From the NCBI GenBank assembly GCA_964343345.1, contig CAYFJE010000065.1, positions 1-5,836 on the forward strand: 5,836 nt of DNA, read 5' to 3'. This DNA is from UBA6624 sp964343345 [NCBI: uncultured bacterium] (GTDB lineage: Bacteria; UBP7; UBA6624). Positions 5,543 through 5,836 of this stretch are shown here, in pieces. Position 1 is the stretch's first letter. Every line of letters begins with the position of its first letter. The position numbers and the translations under genes are program-made. The notes under the pieces were generated by a model, which made no database searches, was not told the origin of the DNA, and worked only from the letters and a program-made list of their open reading frames with translations.

Positions 5543-5836
5543 TAAAGCCTTATGAAATCCCTTATTGTGATTACTAAAAACAAAATAACTAGAGCATATC
5601 CTCCAACAGTCAATAAAGATTTTGTTATCTTTTCTCTGAAAATTCTCTTTTTTTGCTTAGGTACAAAACTTTCCATAATCTCAATCATTATTCTCCCTCC
5701 ATCAAGATTGGGTATAAAAACCAAAAGCAAATTAAGGAGTCCAAGATTGATCGAAAGCTGAGCCAAAAACAACATTGAGTTTTCCAAACCCTGTTTAACA
5801 ACCTTCGAAGAAATCCCGAGAATCGCAACAGGCCCT
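5542..5836 (-). CDS. rseP: RseP-type site-2 zinc metalloprotease, C-terminal fragment (5' end beyond window)
   Basis: The open frame enters from the right edge (first full codon at 5835) and gives 97 residues to the TAA at 5544-5542. It is the C-terminal end of an intramembrane zinc protease. GPVAILGISSKVVKQGLE matches the conserved segment after the PDZ domain. Next comes a membrane helix, MLFLAQLSINLGLLNLLLVFIPN, leading to LDGG, whose Asp is the third zinc ligand. A basic loop (KQKKR) and a last membrane helix (LLTVGGYALVILFLVITI) follow, ending in the typical DFIRL. The HExxH site and PDZ domain lie outside. RseP cleaves membrane-bound anti-sigma factors and remnant signal peptides. Compared with E. 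coli, the Asn-to-LDG spacing is two residues longer and the first Pro before LDG is missing, as described in the findings. A TTG at 5787 is only an internal codon; homology clearly continues upstream of it. The partial length leaves RseP versus another S2P subgroup slightly open. Confidence 0.93.
   Translation of the reverse strand, partial: GPVAILGISSKVVKQGLENSMLFLAQLSINLGLLNLLLVFIPNLDGGRIMIEIMESFVPKQKKRIFREKITKSLLTVGGYALVILFLVITIRDFIRL

Noticed and set aside
5552-5761. Plus-strand open frame of 69 codons
   Set aside because: It is antisense to the C-terminal membrane segments of the site-2 protease, with no plausible ribosome-binding site or recognisable family.
5542-5787. A separate small 81-residue membrane protein starting at TTG 5787
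   Set aside because: The same frame continues upstream to the window edge with the conserved GPVAILG...KQGLE segment of RseP, so it is an internal part of a longer protease.
1-5836. Search for a novel defence, mobile or RNA-based system, CRISPR repeats, tRNAs and riboswitches
   Set aside because: Coding sequence of recognised families fills the whole window with no gap over 3 nt. I saw no direct-repeat array, inverted terminal repeats, tRNA-like fold or structured leader.

Overview
The window is a solid block of seven genes, all on the minus strand, from an AT-rich bacterium (many A/T homopolymer runs; AGA/AGG and ATA codons are common). Read in the direction of transcription (high to low coordinates), the order is: the C-terminal end of a RseP-type site-2 protease (cut by the right edge), a small family-2 glycosyltransferase, rimP, nusA, infB, rbfA, and the N-terminal two thirds of a DHH-family phosphoesterase of the NrnA type (cut by the left edge). 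It is a version of the widely conserved bacterial nusA-infB operon.

No gap between genes exceeds 3 nt. Junctions are TAATG (protease/glycosyltransferase and nusA/infB), TTGA (glycosyltransferase/rimP, with the start argued here), a 3-nt gap (rimP/nusA), ATGA (infB/rbfA) and a 3-nt gap (rbfA/nrnA). I see no promoter, terminator, RNA gene, repeat array, insertion sequence or CRISPR. The promoter must lie beyond the right edge and the transcript probably continues past the left edge.

Functionally, four genes form one theme. NusA (transcription elongation, termination and antitermination), IF-2 (initiator tRNA and subunit joining), and RimP and RbfA (maturation of the 30S subunit) couple rRNA transcription, 30S assembly and translation initiation. 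The NrnA-like protein would recycle short oligonucleotides or cyclic-dinucleotide breakdown products. The protease acts in the membrane, and the cytosolic glycosyltransferase is the least expected member.

The lineage cannot be fixed from sequence reading alone. The genes ylxR and the L7Ae-like gene, which sit between nusA and infB in Firmicutes, are absent. IF-2 and NusA both deviate from consensus at usually strict positions. Both facts argue against a typical Firmicute or Proteobacterium and suggest a divergent, poorly sampled phylum. I did not find a previously undescribed system. The points worth a second look are fine-scale: a two-residue insertion beside the zinc ligand of the protease, altered IF-2 switch motifs, a less basic NusA KH2 loop, and the glycosyltransferase embedded in the operon.
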